NCBI GenBank assembly: GCA_004194705.1
Contig: SADC01001323.1
Coordinates: forward strand, 494,813 to 558,812
Length of the DNA: 64,000 bases
Source: Ditylenchus dipsaci
Taxonomy: Eukaryota; Nematoda; Chromadorea; Rhabditida; Anguinidae
Direction: 5' to 3'
Shown: piece by piece, positions 14,301 to 25,764 of the stretch
Numbering within the stretch: position 1 is the first letter of the stretch
Layout of the letters: each line of letters starts with the position of its first letter
Translations under genes and position numbers: made by a program
Notes under the pieces: generated by a model
The model's database searches: none
Told to the model about the DNA's origin: nothing
The model's input: only the letters and a program-made list of their open reading frames with translations

Positions 14301-17300
14301 GACTTCTTCAATCTTAGGCGCAGGCGAATCCAAAAACAGTGAGAACGTCAAATTTTAGATATTGAAACTAAAAAATGACCAAAAAAATTTACTTGTTTAC
14401 CAAGGTAAAAAATCTTTCTAGCAGCGAAAGAGGCCCTCTGAGGTTAAAATGCATTGAAAACTGCCCTTTTGAAAGTGCCATAAAGTGAAAAACCAAAGAC
14501 TGAATAGCACAGATGTGCTGCACACACAGCAAGGCAAACACACATACCACACTGATGCTAACTTAGTCTTGGAGTCCTGCATTGGGGCGCTGGATGAAGT
14601 CCAAGACTGGGAACTGCCAGTAGGCGAAGCTGGTGGACTATTGCCTCTGGGCAGCTGTGGATCAGGAAGCTGTAGCTGCAGTTGTTGCTCCATGGCTGCG
14701 GCGTCCACAGTGCTGCAAGTCAAATAACTACACTCTGGATTTACTGACAAAATAATAATTGACCACAAAATTAAAAAAATTTAGGTAAGACCTAACCATT
14801 TTGAATGTCTTAAAGTTATTCATTGACTATTTTTTAGATGTTTAAGTTTGAAATAAAAGAGCAAATGCTTGCGTTAAAGTGATTCTTGGCCTAGGAGTCG
14901 TCTCTGTGGTGGATAGTGGTCACATGCGAGCATTACTTGTGAGTTATGCTGTCGATGCGGATTTCCAAGTCGTTTTCTGGCTCTATATGTATTCGAGGGT
15001 ACGCCAAAAAAATATGCCTTGGTCCCCCTGTTGTTTTTTGCAAAAATAATTTTCATTTGAAATAAAAAAAATTTTTGGTATAAAAATGTCAAAAAAAATT
15101 TTTGTCTTGAGCCCCCAAGCTGATTTAAGCTTAGGTTTAGGCAAAGGTAGGACAACATGTGATAGGGAGAACTCAAACATGTTTTTTAAGATCTTTAAGC
15201 CTCAAAAAGCATGTTTGAGTCTGTCCTAACATACGCTGGCCTACCCTTGCCTAAGCCCTGAAAAGTAACAATATTTTGAGAAAAAAAATTGCAAAAAAAC
15301 AGCAAGGTGAACCAAGCACTTTTTTGAAAAGTTTGAAAAAACTTTTTGCAAAAAAACAGCAGGGGGACCAAGGCAAATTGTTTGGGTGTACTCTCGAACT
15401 TATATAGAGCCTGTTTATTTATCGACAGCAACCTATCTTGCAACAGCAACCAACCTATCTTGCAAACTCGCACTGAAAAGCTTGTGTTGACTTTAGAAGT
15501 TTTACGATGTCTTGGGCGAAGAAAGGCTTCTATGTACATTTTTGATCAAGAGTCTTACATAAATTCACGCAGCAAATAAGTCTGTGTTTATTTTCAGCCC
15601 TTCAAGCCTTCCACACCTCTAGCCTAGGTCCCTAAGCTGAACTTGACGAAAAATTGAGGGATAGAGGCTAATATTTGTGAGCGAATTCGACTCGACAAAT
15701 GGATTTTTTCTAAAAATTTGACCGGTCAAAATACTCAAAAAATACATTTGCTGCTTATAATTAAAGCGCTGAATTTTTCTTGAATCAAAATAAAATAAAA
15801 AAGTTGCCTAATTGAGAAAATTTTTTTTAGCCCTCTCACTTAAAACAACACAAATTACAAAAGATGATTTTTACAGAAATGTTAGTAGTGAAAATATGTT
15901 TCCGCAAAAACCCTGACAGATATATGATTTCAAATACAGTCGAGTCTCGATTTAACGATCACCCGATTTAACGATCACCTTCGATTTAACGATCACCTGG
16001 ATCGGTCCCTTCAATAAAACTTCCGTCAAATTAGCCCTCGATTCAACGATCACTCTCGATTTAACGATCATCTGGGTCGGTCCCAGGGTGATCGTTAAAT
16101 CGAGACTCGACTGTAGAACTTTAAATTGCAAAAGACCTTTTTAAGCTAAAACTTTTTGAATTTGCGTATTGTTACAAATGAAACACAAGCACCAAGCCCT
16201 GTCTAAGCATACAACCGATCAACTGTCAAAAAACTAGTATATTTACCACAACAACGGGTTAGTTAAGTTGCCTTGATGTGTTTAGTGCAACAGTAATGAA
16301 AATATCAAAAAAACTTATTATATTACACCAAACAGTGAATAGCGTCACAGAAGAATAGGAAACATTTTACTTTTTTGTATTTTAAATAAGTTATTTACCA
16401 GACTGATAAGTTAAATAAAAAAAACTAACCGTTTTCTTTGAACAACGCCAATGAGCAAATACCTGTAATAGATTAAGTAAGTAATTGTTCATATCCAAAA
16501 ATAATATAAACATCGTAACGACCCCTGATTTTTTTCCAAGCCGAAATTTCGAAAATTAAAATAAAACTAGTTATTCAAAATTTTGCCTAAAACATTTGCT
16601 TATTTAAACACTGGAATTGCCCAAAAATCCTGATTTAAAGCAGTTGAAAAGAAGATCGGTCGCACTTCAATTGCCGAAACCATTTTTTAAAATCAGATTT
16701 TTTCCCAGGAACTGAGCTGTAATTCGAGTGGTTGCTTCAAAGTCCAATGCAAAAATTAGGTCGATATATATATCTTCAGCTTTCAATAATTTGGGTCTTC
16801 TAATAATTCGGCTCTACCCCTCAATTGGGGGTCTTGCCTTGGTCCCCCGTTGTTGTTTTTTTGTGATTTTTAGGCTAAGGCTTAGATAGGCCAGCGTATG
16901 TTAGGAAGAACTTAAAAATGAGTCTAAGATATGTTTGAGTCTGTCCTAACACACGCTGGCCTACTCTTGCCTAAACCGAAAACTCTTAAAAACCACAGGG
17001 GGACCAAGGCGAAAAAAACCCCCATTGAGAGGCAGGGCCAACAATTCTGGTAATTTTAATCATTTTAACCCAAACAGGCCAAGTTATCGAGAATAATCAA
17101 ATACGATTACACTCGACTCTCAATTTAACATACACCCTGGGGACCGACCCAGCCGTATGTTAAATTGGGGGGGGGGTAATTTGACGGAGTTTATTATTGA
17201 AGGGACCGGCCAGGTGTATATTAAATCGAGGGTGTATGTTAAATCGACCGTATGTTAAATCGAGAGTCGACTGTACAAATGACGGATTGTTATAACATTT

Positions 17301-18098
17301 GAGGAAATTTAAAAGTATCTACCAGAAGGCGAGCACTGCTAAGTGCTGTACTCCACACTGGTCTTCACATGCACCCGACAATTTTCTAGCGATTGGGACT
17401 ATGAGCTCCAGTGAAGGAGGGCCATCTTCTAGTGGGTTTTCGGCTAAAAAAATGTTGATGAGAAGTAGTTCAAATATTTGTTGTAAAGGCCCATGAGAAT
17501 ATTTAGCCACCTACCTGCTAGCCTTTCTACCGCTTTTTGCAGGTCTTTGAGCATCCATGTCTTCTCCACATAAAAAATATTTAATATTATTCAAACCTAA
17601 TTTGACTAGAGGAGACAAAAGCCTACATCTAAGTCAGGCAAACACAGGTAGATTCGTCCATCTGCCGAAGTGAACAGGCTCACATAGGTGCGCAGGTCGA
17701 TGGATCCGGCGATCGCAGTCTGCAAGAACATACGCAAACTATCTGACACGATTTATAAGAACACCCTCAAGTTTGATCTGAGTCTAGTTGATCTTTTTTA
17801 AATTTCAGTTTCGAAAAATTAGACTCGGCAAAATCCTGCCAAAATAATAATTAAAAAATTGATCAAGACCCAAAAAGAGTGGTTATTCTACACTAGGGTC
17901 AAATTTATAATGGTTTCAATTTGCCGGCCTTATTAAAAAAAATTATTTACCCTTCCGTAGACCACTGCATGTTCGCCAAAGAGAATGATTTTGCCGGGAG
18001 CGCTGATGTATCTAAAATGTCAAAATTGTTGGAAAGATATTATTTAAATCAAAAAAATATGCTCACAATCCACCAGAGGCACTTGACAGAGATCGCAT
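5332..18098 (-). CDS. MVK: Mevalonate kinase, 15 exons
   Basis: Phosphorylates mevalonate with ATP in the isoprenoid/sterol pathway (GHMP kinase family). Exons in coding order: 18098-18067, 18011-17951, 17719-17627, 17563-17515, 17443-17323, 14712-14548, 12299-12232, 12168-12098, 11887-11761, 10103-10055, 9997-9907, 9849-9623, 7152-7000, 6848-6695, 5594-5332. All junctions are in phase with GT-AG introns. Motifs: SAPGKIILFGEHAVVYG (residues ~14-30, ATP/substrate), LPACVGLGSSG (~187-197, phosphate loop), HGRASGLDAAV (catalytic Asp ~256), KVERNTSRMVQGVR, and KMTGAGGGG (~471-479). One base is missing near 9788-9798; restoring the frame gives about 574 residues, against 396 in human. The excess is Gln/Pro/Ser-rich (exon 6, frame-neutral and skippable), Gly/Ser/Thr-rich (exons 12-13) and a Gly/Ser/Thr tail. 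The ATG at 18098 is the simplest start, but the frame stays open upstream to about 18265, so a further 5' exon is possible. Confidence 0.93.
5936..6054. repeat. Nested inverted repeat in intron 14
   Basis: GGCAACCAGACATTTTCTAA at 5936 is matched by its inverse ending at 6054, with a second inner pair (TTTTCGGTAAATTCGG against CCGAATTTACCGAAAA). One arm is partly duplicated. It lies in the last intron of the mevalonate kinase gene. Confidence 0.85.
7633..8696. repeat. Composite nested foldback in an MVK intron
   Basis: 7633-7795 is an inverted repeat ending GGCGCTAT/ATAGCGCC, with the core GCCTTGGTCCCCCTG in each arm. A third copy of the arm (8612-8696) is inverted relative to the first, so the whole reads as an element of about 1.06 kb with ~90 bp ends. 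Inserted within it are a partial copy of the 480-1305 family (about 7885-8175) and a small palindrome (8344-8444) whose ends are ACCGTATTT/AAATACGGT. The ORFs here are repeat-derived. Confidence 0.8.
12567..13538. repeat. 972-bp palindrome carrying a tRNA-like sequence in each arm
   Basis: Arms 12567-12960 and 13145-13538 (394 bases each) are almost perfect inverses around a 184-base spacer. The ends are CAGTGTGGGG/CCCCACACTG. Each arm contains a tRNA-like segment (minus strand at about 12830-12915, plus strand at about 13190-13275). It has an A-box-like TGGCCTAGTGGTCAAGG, an A12 run, and a B-box-like GAGTTCGAGTCTGG. The segment between tRNA-like part and terminus is rich in AGTTAAAATTAACT motifs. 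It sits in intron 6 of mevalonate kinase. The tRNA-like parts suggest pol III transcription; that is inference. Confidence 0.9.
13717..13767. repeat. Small foldback with ACCACTCAAAATGTA arms
   Basis: TTGACCACTCAAAATGTA is inverted after about 15 bases (ending TACATTTTGAGTGGTCAA). It closely resembles the centre of the palindromes at 24361-24599 and 38766-38999 (ACCACTCATTTTGTAGC). Confidence 0.75.
13897..14131. mobile_element. TTAA-type MITE, diverged copy
   Basis: Begins TTAAAGGACCATTGCTGTC and ends with a diverged inverse (GACCATGGCTCTTCTAA). The interior is an inverted repeat around GGTTTCTAACAAAA. Same terminal pattern as the copies at 19819, 33270, 53451 and 55120, but the right-hand TTAA is mutated. 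It lies in mevalonate kinase intron 6. Confidence 0.7.
14979..15412. mobile_element. Foldback MITE, GGCTCTATAT ends and CTTGGTCCCCCTG core
   Basis: The left end is GGCTCTATATGTATTCGAG and the right end its inverse CTCGAACTTATATAGAGCC. Inside each arm lies GCCTTGGTCCCCCTGTTGTT, and near the centre a TTAGGCAAAGGTAGG/ACATGTTTGAGT block. The overlapping ORFs (14874-15176 minus, 15195-15539 minus, 15346-15579 plus) are read from this element. It lies in MVK intron 5. Confidence 0.85.
15934..16115. mobile_element. 182-bp MITE, TACAGTCGAGTCTCGAT ends
   Basis: Starts TACAGTCGAGTCTCGATTTA, ends with the inverse (TAAATCGAGACTCGACTGTA), and has internal tandem copies of CGATTTAACGATCACC. TA at both ends fits TA target duplication. 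The terminal motif resembles pogo/Tigger-type Tc1-mariner elements as I know them; that family assignment is inference. Confidence 0.85.
16809..17040. mobile_element. Foldback MITE of the GGCTCTA / CTTGGTCCCCC family
   Basis: Left end GGCTCTACCCCTCAATTGGG, right end CCCATTGAGAGGCAGGGCC. The arms include GCCTTGGTCCCCC and a TAGGCCAGCGTATGTTAGGA block. Compact copy of the family seen at 14979 and 35607. Confidence 0.85.
17108..17275. mobile_element. MITE, TACACTCGACTCTCAATTTA ends
   Basis: A second member of the ACAGTCGA family, 168 bases, ending TTAAATCGAGAGTCGACTGTA. It lies only 47 bases 3' (in coding sense) of mevalonate kinase exon 5. The interior carries GTATGTTAAATCGA tandem copies in place of the CGATCACC unit of the 15934 copy. 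Confidence 0.85.
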
Positions 18099-18720
18099 GG
18101 GAGAACACACCGAACCTCCACCGCTACCGCTAATTCCACCAGTCAGTGAAGACAAATGGTAGTTGTTGTTGGTAGTAGTGCTGGGGCAATATTGTTGGTG
18201 GTGCTCGAAGCTGCATGTGAAGAAGATGAGGAAGCTGATGGAGAGTCCTCTACTGAAAAATTTTTAGTCAGTTTCTCAACATTTACAGAATAAACTATTA
18301 AATAAAGCCTTGGACTCATTAAACAGGGCAGTCGTAAAGCGACATTCAGTTTATCAAAGTGTCAGGTTCCGCTCCCTTTGGCGACAAATTTAATTTTTTA
18401 AATAGTTCTTTGTGTAATCTTTAAAAGTCTACAAAAATTTATCCTAAATTTAAAAACTACTGCTAGTTTCACTAACACCTTTATTTATCGTTTTTTGATA
18501 AGGTAAAAAAACAATTCGAACACTCAGCCAACCAATATTTTCTTCCAATGTCAATTTGGACAATTAGAAGACTAATTTTCTAAGAAGCCTTATTATCGCC
18601 AGTAATTTATTGAGATAGAGAGTTTATTGGCTAAAACTAGGGGGGGGGCAACAACAGCATAATCGAAACGGACGTGAAAGTATGGCTCAGCAAAAACAAA
18701 ACAAGCTTTTCTCAAACAAA

Positions 18721-19017
18721 TTAGTAAAAGGGGGATAAGTCGAGTGTGCTGCTGTTTTCCCACTCTGCCAATCTACTGCTTTTTTGATTGATCTTATTTT
18801 TAGACTTCTGCTTCTTCTTTTTCTCAGCGGCTGCAGTAGGGACAACAGGAACAGCCACAGCAGCAGGGATGGGGACAGCCATAGTGGTAGCAGCAATGAC
18901 GTCAAACAGACAGAGAAAAAGAGGGTCGGCAGAACAGGAAGAAGAATAAGCCTCGGCCAACCAGCTAGCTATTACTACTGCCCATAAAATTGTCTGTAAT
19001 CGATCTAGTGAGAACAA
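18721..19017 (-). CDS. Hypothetical 98-residue ORF with a signal-like N-terminus
   Basis: I do not recognise it. The N-terminus (LQTILWAVVIASWLAEAYS) looks like a signal peptide. It is followed by an Ala/Val/Pro-rich stretch, a KKKKQKSKNK basic run and a polar tail. There are no clear splice sites and no AATAAA close behind. It lies about 620 bases upstream of the mevalonate kinase start in the same orientation, so it could be an untested 5' exon, a separate small gene, or chance. The composition is less AT-rich than its surroundings. Confidence 0.3.
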   Translation of the reverse strand: MFSLDRLQTILWAVVIASWLAEAYSSSCSADPLFLCLFDVIAATTMAVPIPAAVAVPVVPTAAAEKKKKQKSKNKINQKSSRLAEWENSSTLDLSPFY

Positions 19018-19291
19018 TCATAGTGGAAAAGAGGGTTCAGGAAAGTGCAAATGTTTTTGTGAACACTGTGTGCGGTAAGCTATAGCTACCGAGTTATACG
19101 GTCTCATCAAGACTTTAAAGCTGAAATCGCAAGAGAAGAGAGATATTTCCATGTGCCAGGTGTGGTTGCTTCGCTTAAACAATAATTCAGGTATTTAGCT
19201 GCATACTTGGTGAGGTAAAAAGACAGCATACCAAGTGCACCCCATCCAAAGAGTATTAAAATCGAGGGATATGAGTTAAAAGTAATAACCC

Positions 19292-19672
19292 AACTCGTAT
19301 GGATTTTTGAACGAAATTTCCAAACTTTTATTAGAAATCTTTAATTTTCAAGGCGGAAGTTTTTTGAAAAGCTTTCCTTAACACTAACATTTTTATTGAA
19401 TCCGAATCCGTCAAGATCAGATCAAAATAATTATTATGCGCTGAGATATACACTAAAATAGGGGAGTGGTGCGAATTTTTTGACTGGTTCACTCAAAATA
19501 GCAATATCTAAGCTAAAAATGATTATTTTGATCTGATCTTAATGAATTTGGATTCAAGAAAAATTTTGGTATTAGGATTGGCTTTTCTAAAATTTTCGCC
19601 TTGAAAATTAATGATTTCTAATAAAAAGTTTAAAAAGTTTAAAAAGTTTGTTCATTAATCTATACGAGTAGG
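19292..19672. repeat. Inverted repeat, ~380 bp
   Basis: CTCGTATGGATTTTTGAACG at the left is matched by the diverged inverse TTCATTAATCTATACGAG at the right. Matching inner parts include AGAAATCTTTAATTTTCAAGGCG and GATCAGATCAAAATAATTAT. The arms are clearly diverged, so it is an old element. Confidence 0.8.
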
Positions 19673-19818
19673 GTATCGTCCGAGTTGAAGGTGTTACGCT
19701 TATTATTATAAAATTTTTTAGAAATACCGAGGGTATTTTGCATAAAAGATGTCTTAAGAAAATGACTTTAATTCTGCGCCACTCTTTACACTGAGTTTGA
19801 GTGGGTATATAAAGTATA

Positions 19819-20056
19819 TTAAAGGGCATGATCGTGCCCGAGGGGAAAAAAGGCGCGTACCAGCAGTTCTTTTCTTTCTCGATAAATTTTTACATTCGTT
19901 CTTGTCTAGATTTTTTAAGTTTTCTGTCTAGTTTTTAAAGCAGTATAAGGTCATCTATATCAGATTTGACGCAGAACGAGTGAAAAATGGGGCGATTCGA
20001 AAAAATTCGAAAAAAACTGCTGGTTCGCGCCTTAACGCACGAGCATGCCCCTTTAA
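19819..20056. mobile_element. TTAA-flanked MITE, copy A
   Basis: Element of 238 bases including TTAA at each end. It begins TTAAAGGGCATGATCGTGCC and ends GCACGAGCATGCCCCTTTAA. Near-identical to 33270-33500 over its whole length. TTAA flanks are the hallmark of piggyBac-class insertion; no transposase is present, so this is a non-autonomous copy. Confidence 0.9.
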
Positions 20057-20059
20057 TGA

Positions 20060-22500
20060 AAACTAAAATGGTTTTCTTTGGACTATTTGACTGTGAATTT
20101 TATTGACTTTTTTCACATCACTGACAACTTCTAAATAAAATAATGTGTGTTTTCACTTTTATCAATGCAAAATTTTGTAATTGTTGCATTACAAAAGGCT
20201 TAGAACACTTCTAAGTGTCAGATTGCAAGAGCTGCTCTTATCATCTTTTCCTATCAGTGCTACATCGACACCAACACCCAAGAGACAAAATTTTTTAGTC
20301 AAAACAGTACAAAACAGGGAGAAAAATGAAAGAAAAATTATAAAGAGATCGAATTCAATGATAAAAAGACATTTTTCTTGGCTAAAAATAGTGCTGTTCC
20401 CATCTTGGCAATAAGAAAAGCAAAAAAATTAGATGAGTAACACCTTGTTGTTGATTTCTATCTATGCACGTCTTTATGCTTTGATATTTTGATATGATCG
20501 ACTAATTTGAAAATGATGAGCATTTAAAACAAAACATTTTCTGCTGCAAATATTGTTGCTGCAAAAAGACTTTTTCTTGCAGCAAAAAAAAAGCCGATTA
20601 GCAGCAAAAAAAGGGAACTTGTTCGGAATGTGCACCACATTTTTCAATATGCAGTCAATTATGTCGTTAGTGATAAAAAAAGTTTTGAGTGTCTCACAAA
20701 TTCTATTAAATACCTAGTGTAGCCATGTTTTTCCTTTTCAAACTGGTATATAAAACTTATATGTCATATTAAATTATTATTTATTCACCAGTTCAAGTCA
20801 AAACACAAACCTTGAAGTTTTTTGAAATGTTTGATTAAAATGTTTCATTTTTTAAAGAAGCTAAAAATGTTAGACAGCCACTTAGCATTTTGAAACTTAT
20901 TTGCTATTTGTTCAGCCAAGCTGATTGAGAAATAAGTTTGTTTAGGGGTGAAAAAAGAGACTGCTAGACAAGAATGACTAATACAATCTCAATCAATTAG
21001 ACCAATAATAATATATATTTATAACCATATATTGACGCAAATCGATGTTATAGCAAACATAAAAAGGTCTATGATTTCAAAAGAAGTTATTAAAAGATTG
21101 AATAAATGAAACAGCTTGAATTGCAGTCATTCTTAAGAAAATTATTATTATTTTTTTTCAAAATCAATCTTAACCTTAAAATCGAAGTTTTAAAAATGTG
21201 AAAGTCTTTGGTCAGTCGTCTCTTTACAGTCAGCCATCCGCAATATCGTATTTTTTCAAACGGCGCAAGCCGTTCGACGTGCTGTTTTATTTTGAAAATT
21301 TTGGCTGTCCATCATGGATCTTTTACGACTGTCCTTGCCGTCTACTAGCCAGGGCGGACAGCGCGATCACTATGAATACCGCATAACCTCCATTTATCTT
21401 CTATGGCATAATTGTTCTTCAATCCTAGAAATCGGTAAAATTCAGGTCGATGCCGACAATTTTGGATGCTTCACCAAAATCTAAAAAGTGGAACTAGTAA
21501 AAAATATTTGCATTAGGCTGAGATATAGGTCCCTTAGGGTGAGCAATTATTAGAAGTTATACGGTATACCAAATAGTTCGATAAAATGGGTATGCAGTTG
21601 TTGATCTTATCTTATAAAATTCTCAACTAAACTTTCGATTGGTTACTTTGATCAAAATTGTCAACTTTTAGGAATGACCGAAATTGGCTGAAATCCTACC
21701 TCCACTTCTTCCTGGTACGACCATATTTGTACTATTTGATCAGATGTTGCAAATACAGACAAGTAACAGACAAAGTTACTCAAGAACTAGCTGGCAAAAT
21801 AAGTAATTGCAAATAAGTAGTCTTATCACAGATGGACAAGTCAAATTGACCAGGCAGCAGCAGCAGCAGGGATAGCAAATACAGGCGGCCCGCTCTGTAA
21901 TGTAGGCAGAAAGAGAAATCAGCCCGCCCTTTTCCTTGTATGTAGGGAGGTGTTGATGGTTTTTGGATCACAAGGCCTTTGTAAAAGGCCCTGCCCTTGT
22001 AAGCTAATAAATAGTTATTGTTGTTGTCACAACACCTACTACTGCTTCAAAACGCACATATTTTAGATAAGAAAGTTTTGCAAATATGGCAGTAATTCAG
22101 CCTTTTTCGAGCCATCTGTCACCTGCAAAAAATTATACGGTTTTGTATTTTAGTAGCATAGATGGTAAAACATAAGTAAGTGTCACAAATCAGCAACTAT
22201 TTTGACTATTTCAAAAGTGTGAGAGGCAGACAAGAAAAGACCATAAAAGCATGTTTTAATTGCTACGAGAACCGACTTGCAGAGAGAATATCAGGAAATC
22301 GCATTTTTGCTTGTTGAAAAACAGTAAACGGGAGTTGGCGCTCCTAGTGGTAGTCAAAATATATTTTTTTGTAGATATTTTTTAGAAAGTTTTTTTTCAA
22401 ATTTGTTTAACTAGATTGTAATCATGGATCTCAATTTTTGACTCATTATCACAAAGATAAAAAAAAATTTTTAGCGCGAGGCATCAAAAAGTAGAATGGA
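20060..22500. other. No gene seen
   Basis: AT-rich intergenic sequence. Minor items are GCAGCAAAA repeats at about 20540-20610, a CAGCAGCAGCAG run at 21858-21870, and an ATACGGTATA-ended fragment at about 21480-21572 resembling the one at 44516-44756. The ORFs (20181-20414, 21198-21386) have no recognisable domain or exon context. Confidence 0.55.
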
Positions 22501-22510
22501 TCTGTAAATG

Positions 22511-22773
22511 CGGCTCTCTCCTGTTATATCCAAAACTGTTACATCTAAAAATGGTTCTAGTTTTATCAGGTTCTCGCCAAAAGTTCCAGCAAGGTTTTAG
22601 CCTTTTAAGTTCAATTTTTATGATACAATACTTCAGGCTTTCCTCTAATACTATATGGAAAATAACAAAATTAAAATGAAAAGCTAGAACCGTGCTAGAA
22701 CTTTTGGCGAGAACCGGATAAAACTAGAACCATTTTTAGATGTAACAGTTTTGGATATAACAGGAGAGAGCCG
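22511..22773. repeat. 263-bp palindromic element
   Basis: CGGCTCTCTCCTGTTATATC at the left end is perfectly inverted at the right end. The ~75-base arms carry AAAACTGTTACATCTAAAAA and TTCTCGCCAAAAGTTC. The spacer is about 110 bases. The flanks are TAAATG(C) and TAAATGC. Confidence 0.9.
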
Positions 22774-24360
22774 TAAATGCTGAGATTTTTTACTGGTAGT
22801 CGGTGCTTGTGTTCAAAGAACAGCAGGCATAGACCGGAAATTACGGATTTTTCAAAGATAGCCTAAAAATGATCTTTGATTTAAAAAATATATTTTTTAG
22901 GTGACACAATTACACCTTTTAATCACGCACGGAAATCAATAGCCCTGCTGCAAACAAAAAATCACTTGTAAACACACTTCTGAGCACACAAATCCTCAAA
23001 CATTTCCTTGTTTAATCTCTTTTCTTTTTCTGTGTGTTCTAGCAACTACACAGAAGAGTGAGTGAAAAGTGTTTTTGCCTTTATCAAACACCATTTACAG
23101 GCAATGACGCAAATAGACTAACCAATACATATAAATAAGTGAAATCGCCTGATCAATCAAAAACTTTGCAAAAAAACAAAAAAAAGACACTATAGAATCA
23201 TGAAACTTGACTGGAGTCAAAACTCGGTATAACGATAAACCGCAAAGCCTCTATTAATAGACCTTAAGGGTCTATCACTTTATACCCCTCGAAAATCAAG
23301 CGAAATTTGAATCGAGTCCAACAGTTTTGGGAGCTTGCGGAAAACGTAATCGGTTGAGATAGTAAAGTTAAGGAAAGAGCTTGGCAAAATAAGATATAGT
23401 TTTATTATCAGAGGCTATAGAGGCTTTACTGTAAGTGTCTAACAACTAATTAGTGTAAAATTAAAGAGTCTGAAAATTAAAGAGTCGAAAAAGCTTCTAT
23501 AGACTTTCTTTAGATGACAAAATGTAAGGATGATACAATGAAAAAGTGACTAAAATTTTAAAAAATCAACTAATTCAGAAGAAAAAATAAAAGTAATTCT
23601 AAAGACATGAGAATATACATGCAGACAGACATGTAACCAGAGAGAATCGACTTTTTAATTCTTCTCTGTGCCTTTGTGGCTACCCCACTGACTAGCTAAT
23701 GGGTGCTGCTGTTTGTAGGAGCCTCTGCTTTTGTGCCATTTCCTGCTGCTGGCTGTGAAAATCCTCTTTGCGGAATATAAATTCAATATGCAGCCAGGGG
23801 ATTAAGCTTTTTGTTGTTTTCTTTGTTACAGGGTGGCTTAAAAAACGAGATTTTTGAAAAAAAATGTCAAGATATTTTGCGGACCTGTGAAACCAAAGTA
23901 CTAAAAATTTACGGTGGGGTAGATAATCACCTTAATTTTTTAATTTGACGCATACGCTCAAGTTTCAGTGTTTGACATTTATAGCGCCGAGCTTCCAGTC
24001 AGCACTGTTTTTTCTGACTATCTTCCAGTGCTATAAATGCAATATAGTTAGTCAAAAAGAATTGCTAATTGCTTTTGTTATCAAATTGTTCAAAAAGCTA
24101 GATCGGGTTTTCGAATTGAATTTTTAATCGTCTCCTACTTTAGCTTTTCAACATGGTTAATAATGTGCAGAAACATCAGCGACAACAGTATTCAGGCGAG
24201 GAAATTTGGTCTTGACAAGTTTTGTTTTTGACGAGTCTCCCCTATCCAAAATATCACGATAAAAATAGGATACTAGCCTAATTTATTGTTTTTGCTCTCT
24301 GACTTATAAAAGCTGGTCAGTTTTTTGCTAATTTGTAAAATTAAAAAAGCATAGTATTAT

Positions 24361-24599
24361 ATTAGGTCGTGTCAAAAGTTCAGTCGTTTTATTTCAAAAG
24401 CAATATTTGTGGCGTTGTATTTTTACCATAGACTTTTTAACATTTTTCAAAAGTTTACCACTCGTTTTGTAGCCAAGATTCTCCGCTACAAAATGAGTGG
24501 TCGACTTTTGAAAAATGGTAAAAAAAATCTATGGTAAAAACACAACGCCACAAATATTGCTTTTGAAATAAAACGACCGAACTTTTGACACGACCTAAT
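24361..24599. repeat. 239-bp near-perfect palindrome, ACCACTC core
   Basis: The ends are ATTAGGTCGTGTCAAAAGTT and its inverse, and the arms match over more than 100 bases. The centre carries TACCACTCGTTTTGTAGC ... GCTACAAAATGAGTGGT. The same core sits at the centre of the 38766-38999 and 57645-57891 palindromes although their outer ends differ. Confidence 0.92.
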
Positions 24600-25087
24600 A
24601 TAAATAATACTAAAGACTAAAAAGGTTAGCATAAAAGCGCGAAAAAAATAGATCAAAGAATGTTATAGTTTTATTTTGTTTGCTTGACTCTGTAATGGTA
24701 CCCTAGCAATTTATCTTGAAGGGACAAAGAGACAAGACAAAATTAAGTCAACTCGGTGTTTGCTGCTACTAAATTGAAAAAGAACAGCGAGGACAACAAC
24801 ATGTTGAACCATTTTTGTTTTTAGAGGCGTTTGCTTTCATTAAAGACATATGCTTGACTTATGCTACTGGTCTTTGGAAGTTGGGTTGATGGGACAGCAA
24901 TAAAGTGGCACTCTATTAATACTTCTTCTAAGGTTGAAATGTTTTGAGGGAACTAGAGTCAAAACAAATGACACTAGTGAAAATGAGGGATTTGAAAATT
25001 TAACCAGCCATTTGTCTTGACAAGAATGTTTTGGCGGAAGTAAAGAAGGGGTTAACTGCCCCAAATCAGATTTTAAGCATTTATTAT

Positions 25088-25764
25088 GGATGGAATTGAT
25101 TCCTCCCGCTTATTTTCTTAAATCTCACGCCTTTTTGTCTTAAATCACCCGCTTAATTTTTAAAATTGGAGTTTCTATATTATTTTAACATAATTTTGAA
25201 AAAAACGTATAGCTTTATGTAGGCCCGGATCTTGGCTTTCTAATAAGCTATAACACTTGAATGTATAATATCAAAAATTTATAGATTAACGTATTAGAAG
25301 AAAGTAAGCTACTTTTTGGGTTAGCGCCTCCCCCCTAATTTTTAAATTTTTTGTTTATTGCACGAATGTTTTTTTTTGTTTATTTCATTATGATATCTTC
25401 TCTTTTGATTGCAACATTTTTTGCTATCTGTATATTTCACTGAAGGAAGAATTTACCGGAAAAGGAGATGCGACTCTAGAAAGTCTAGATGGGGAGGGGG
25501 GGGGCGCCCCAACCCAAGAAGTACCGAAAGTAAGTTTTTTGTTTAGATCTCTCGATTAAAATACATAAATTTATTCATTTTTTATACTTTACAATGCAAA
25601 TTAAGGTTCATTAAATAACTCAGATCCGGGGTTACACGATGGTGTAAAAATTAAAAAAAAAGGTATGTTAAAAACAGTAGAAAATTCAATCTTGAAATTG
25701 AGCGGGATATTTAAGACAAAAAGCGAAGATTTACAGTAAAAAGCGGGTGTTTTTACACCCATCC
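25088..25764. mobile_element. GGATG-ended element with a nested element inside
   Basis: The left end, GGATGGAATTGATTCCTCCCGC, is inverted in looser form at the right end (GCGGGTGTTTTTACACCCATCC). Inner tracts rich in CCGCTTATTTT / AAAGCGGG. Inside, about 25215-25650 is another inverted element (CCCGGATCTTGGCTTTCTAATA ... CAGATCCGGGG) related to 45404-45624. The layout resembles the MULE-like elements at 29027 and 36270, but the flanking 9 bases match poorly. Confidence 0.6.

Noticed and set aside
14874..15579. ORFs of 65-114 residues on both strands
   Set aside because: They lie wholly or largely in the 14979-15412 foldback element and are similar across its copies only at DNA level.
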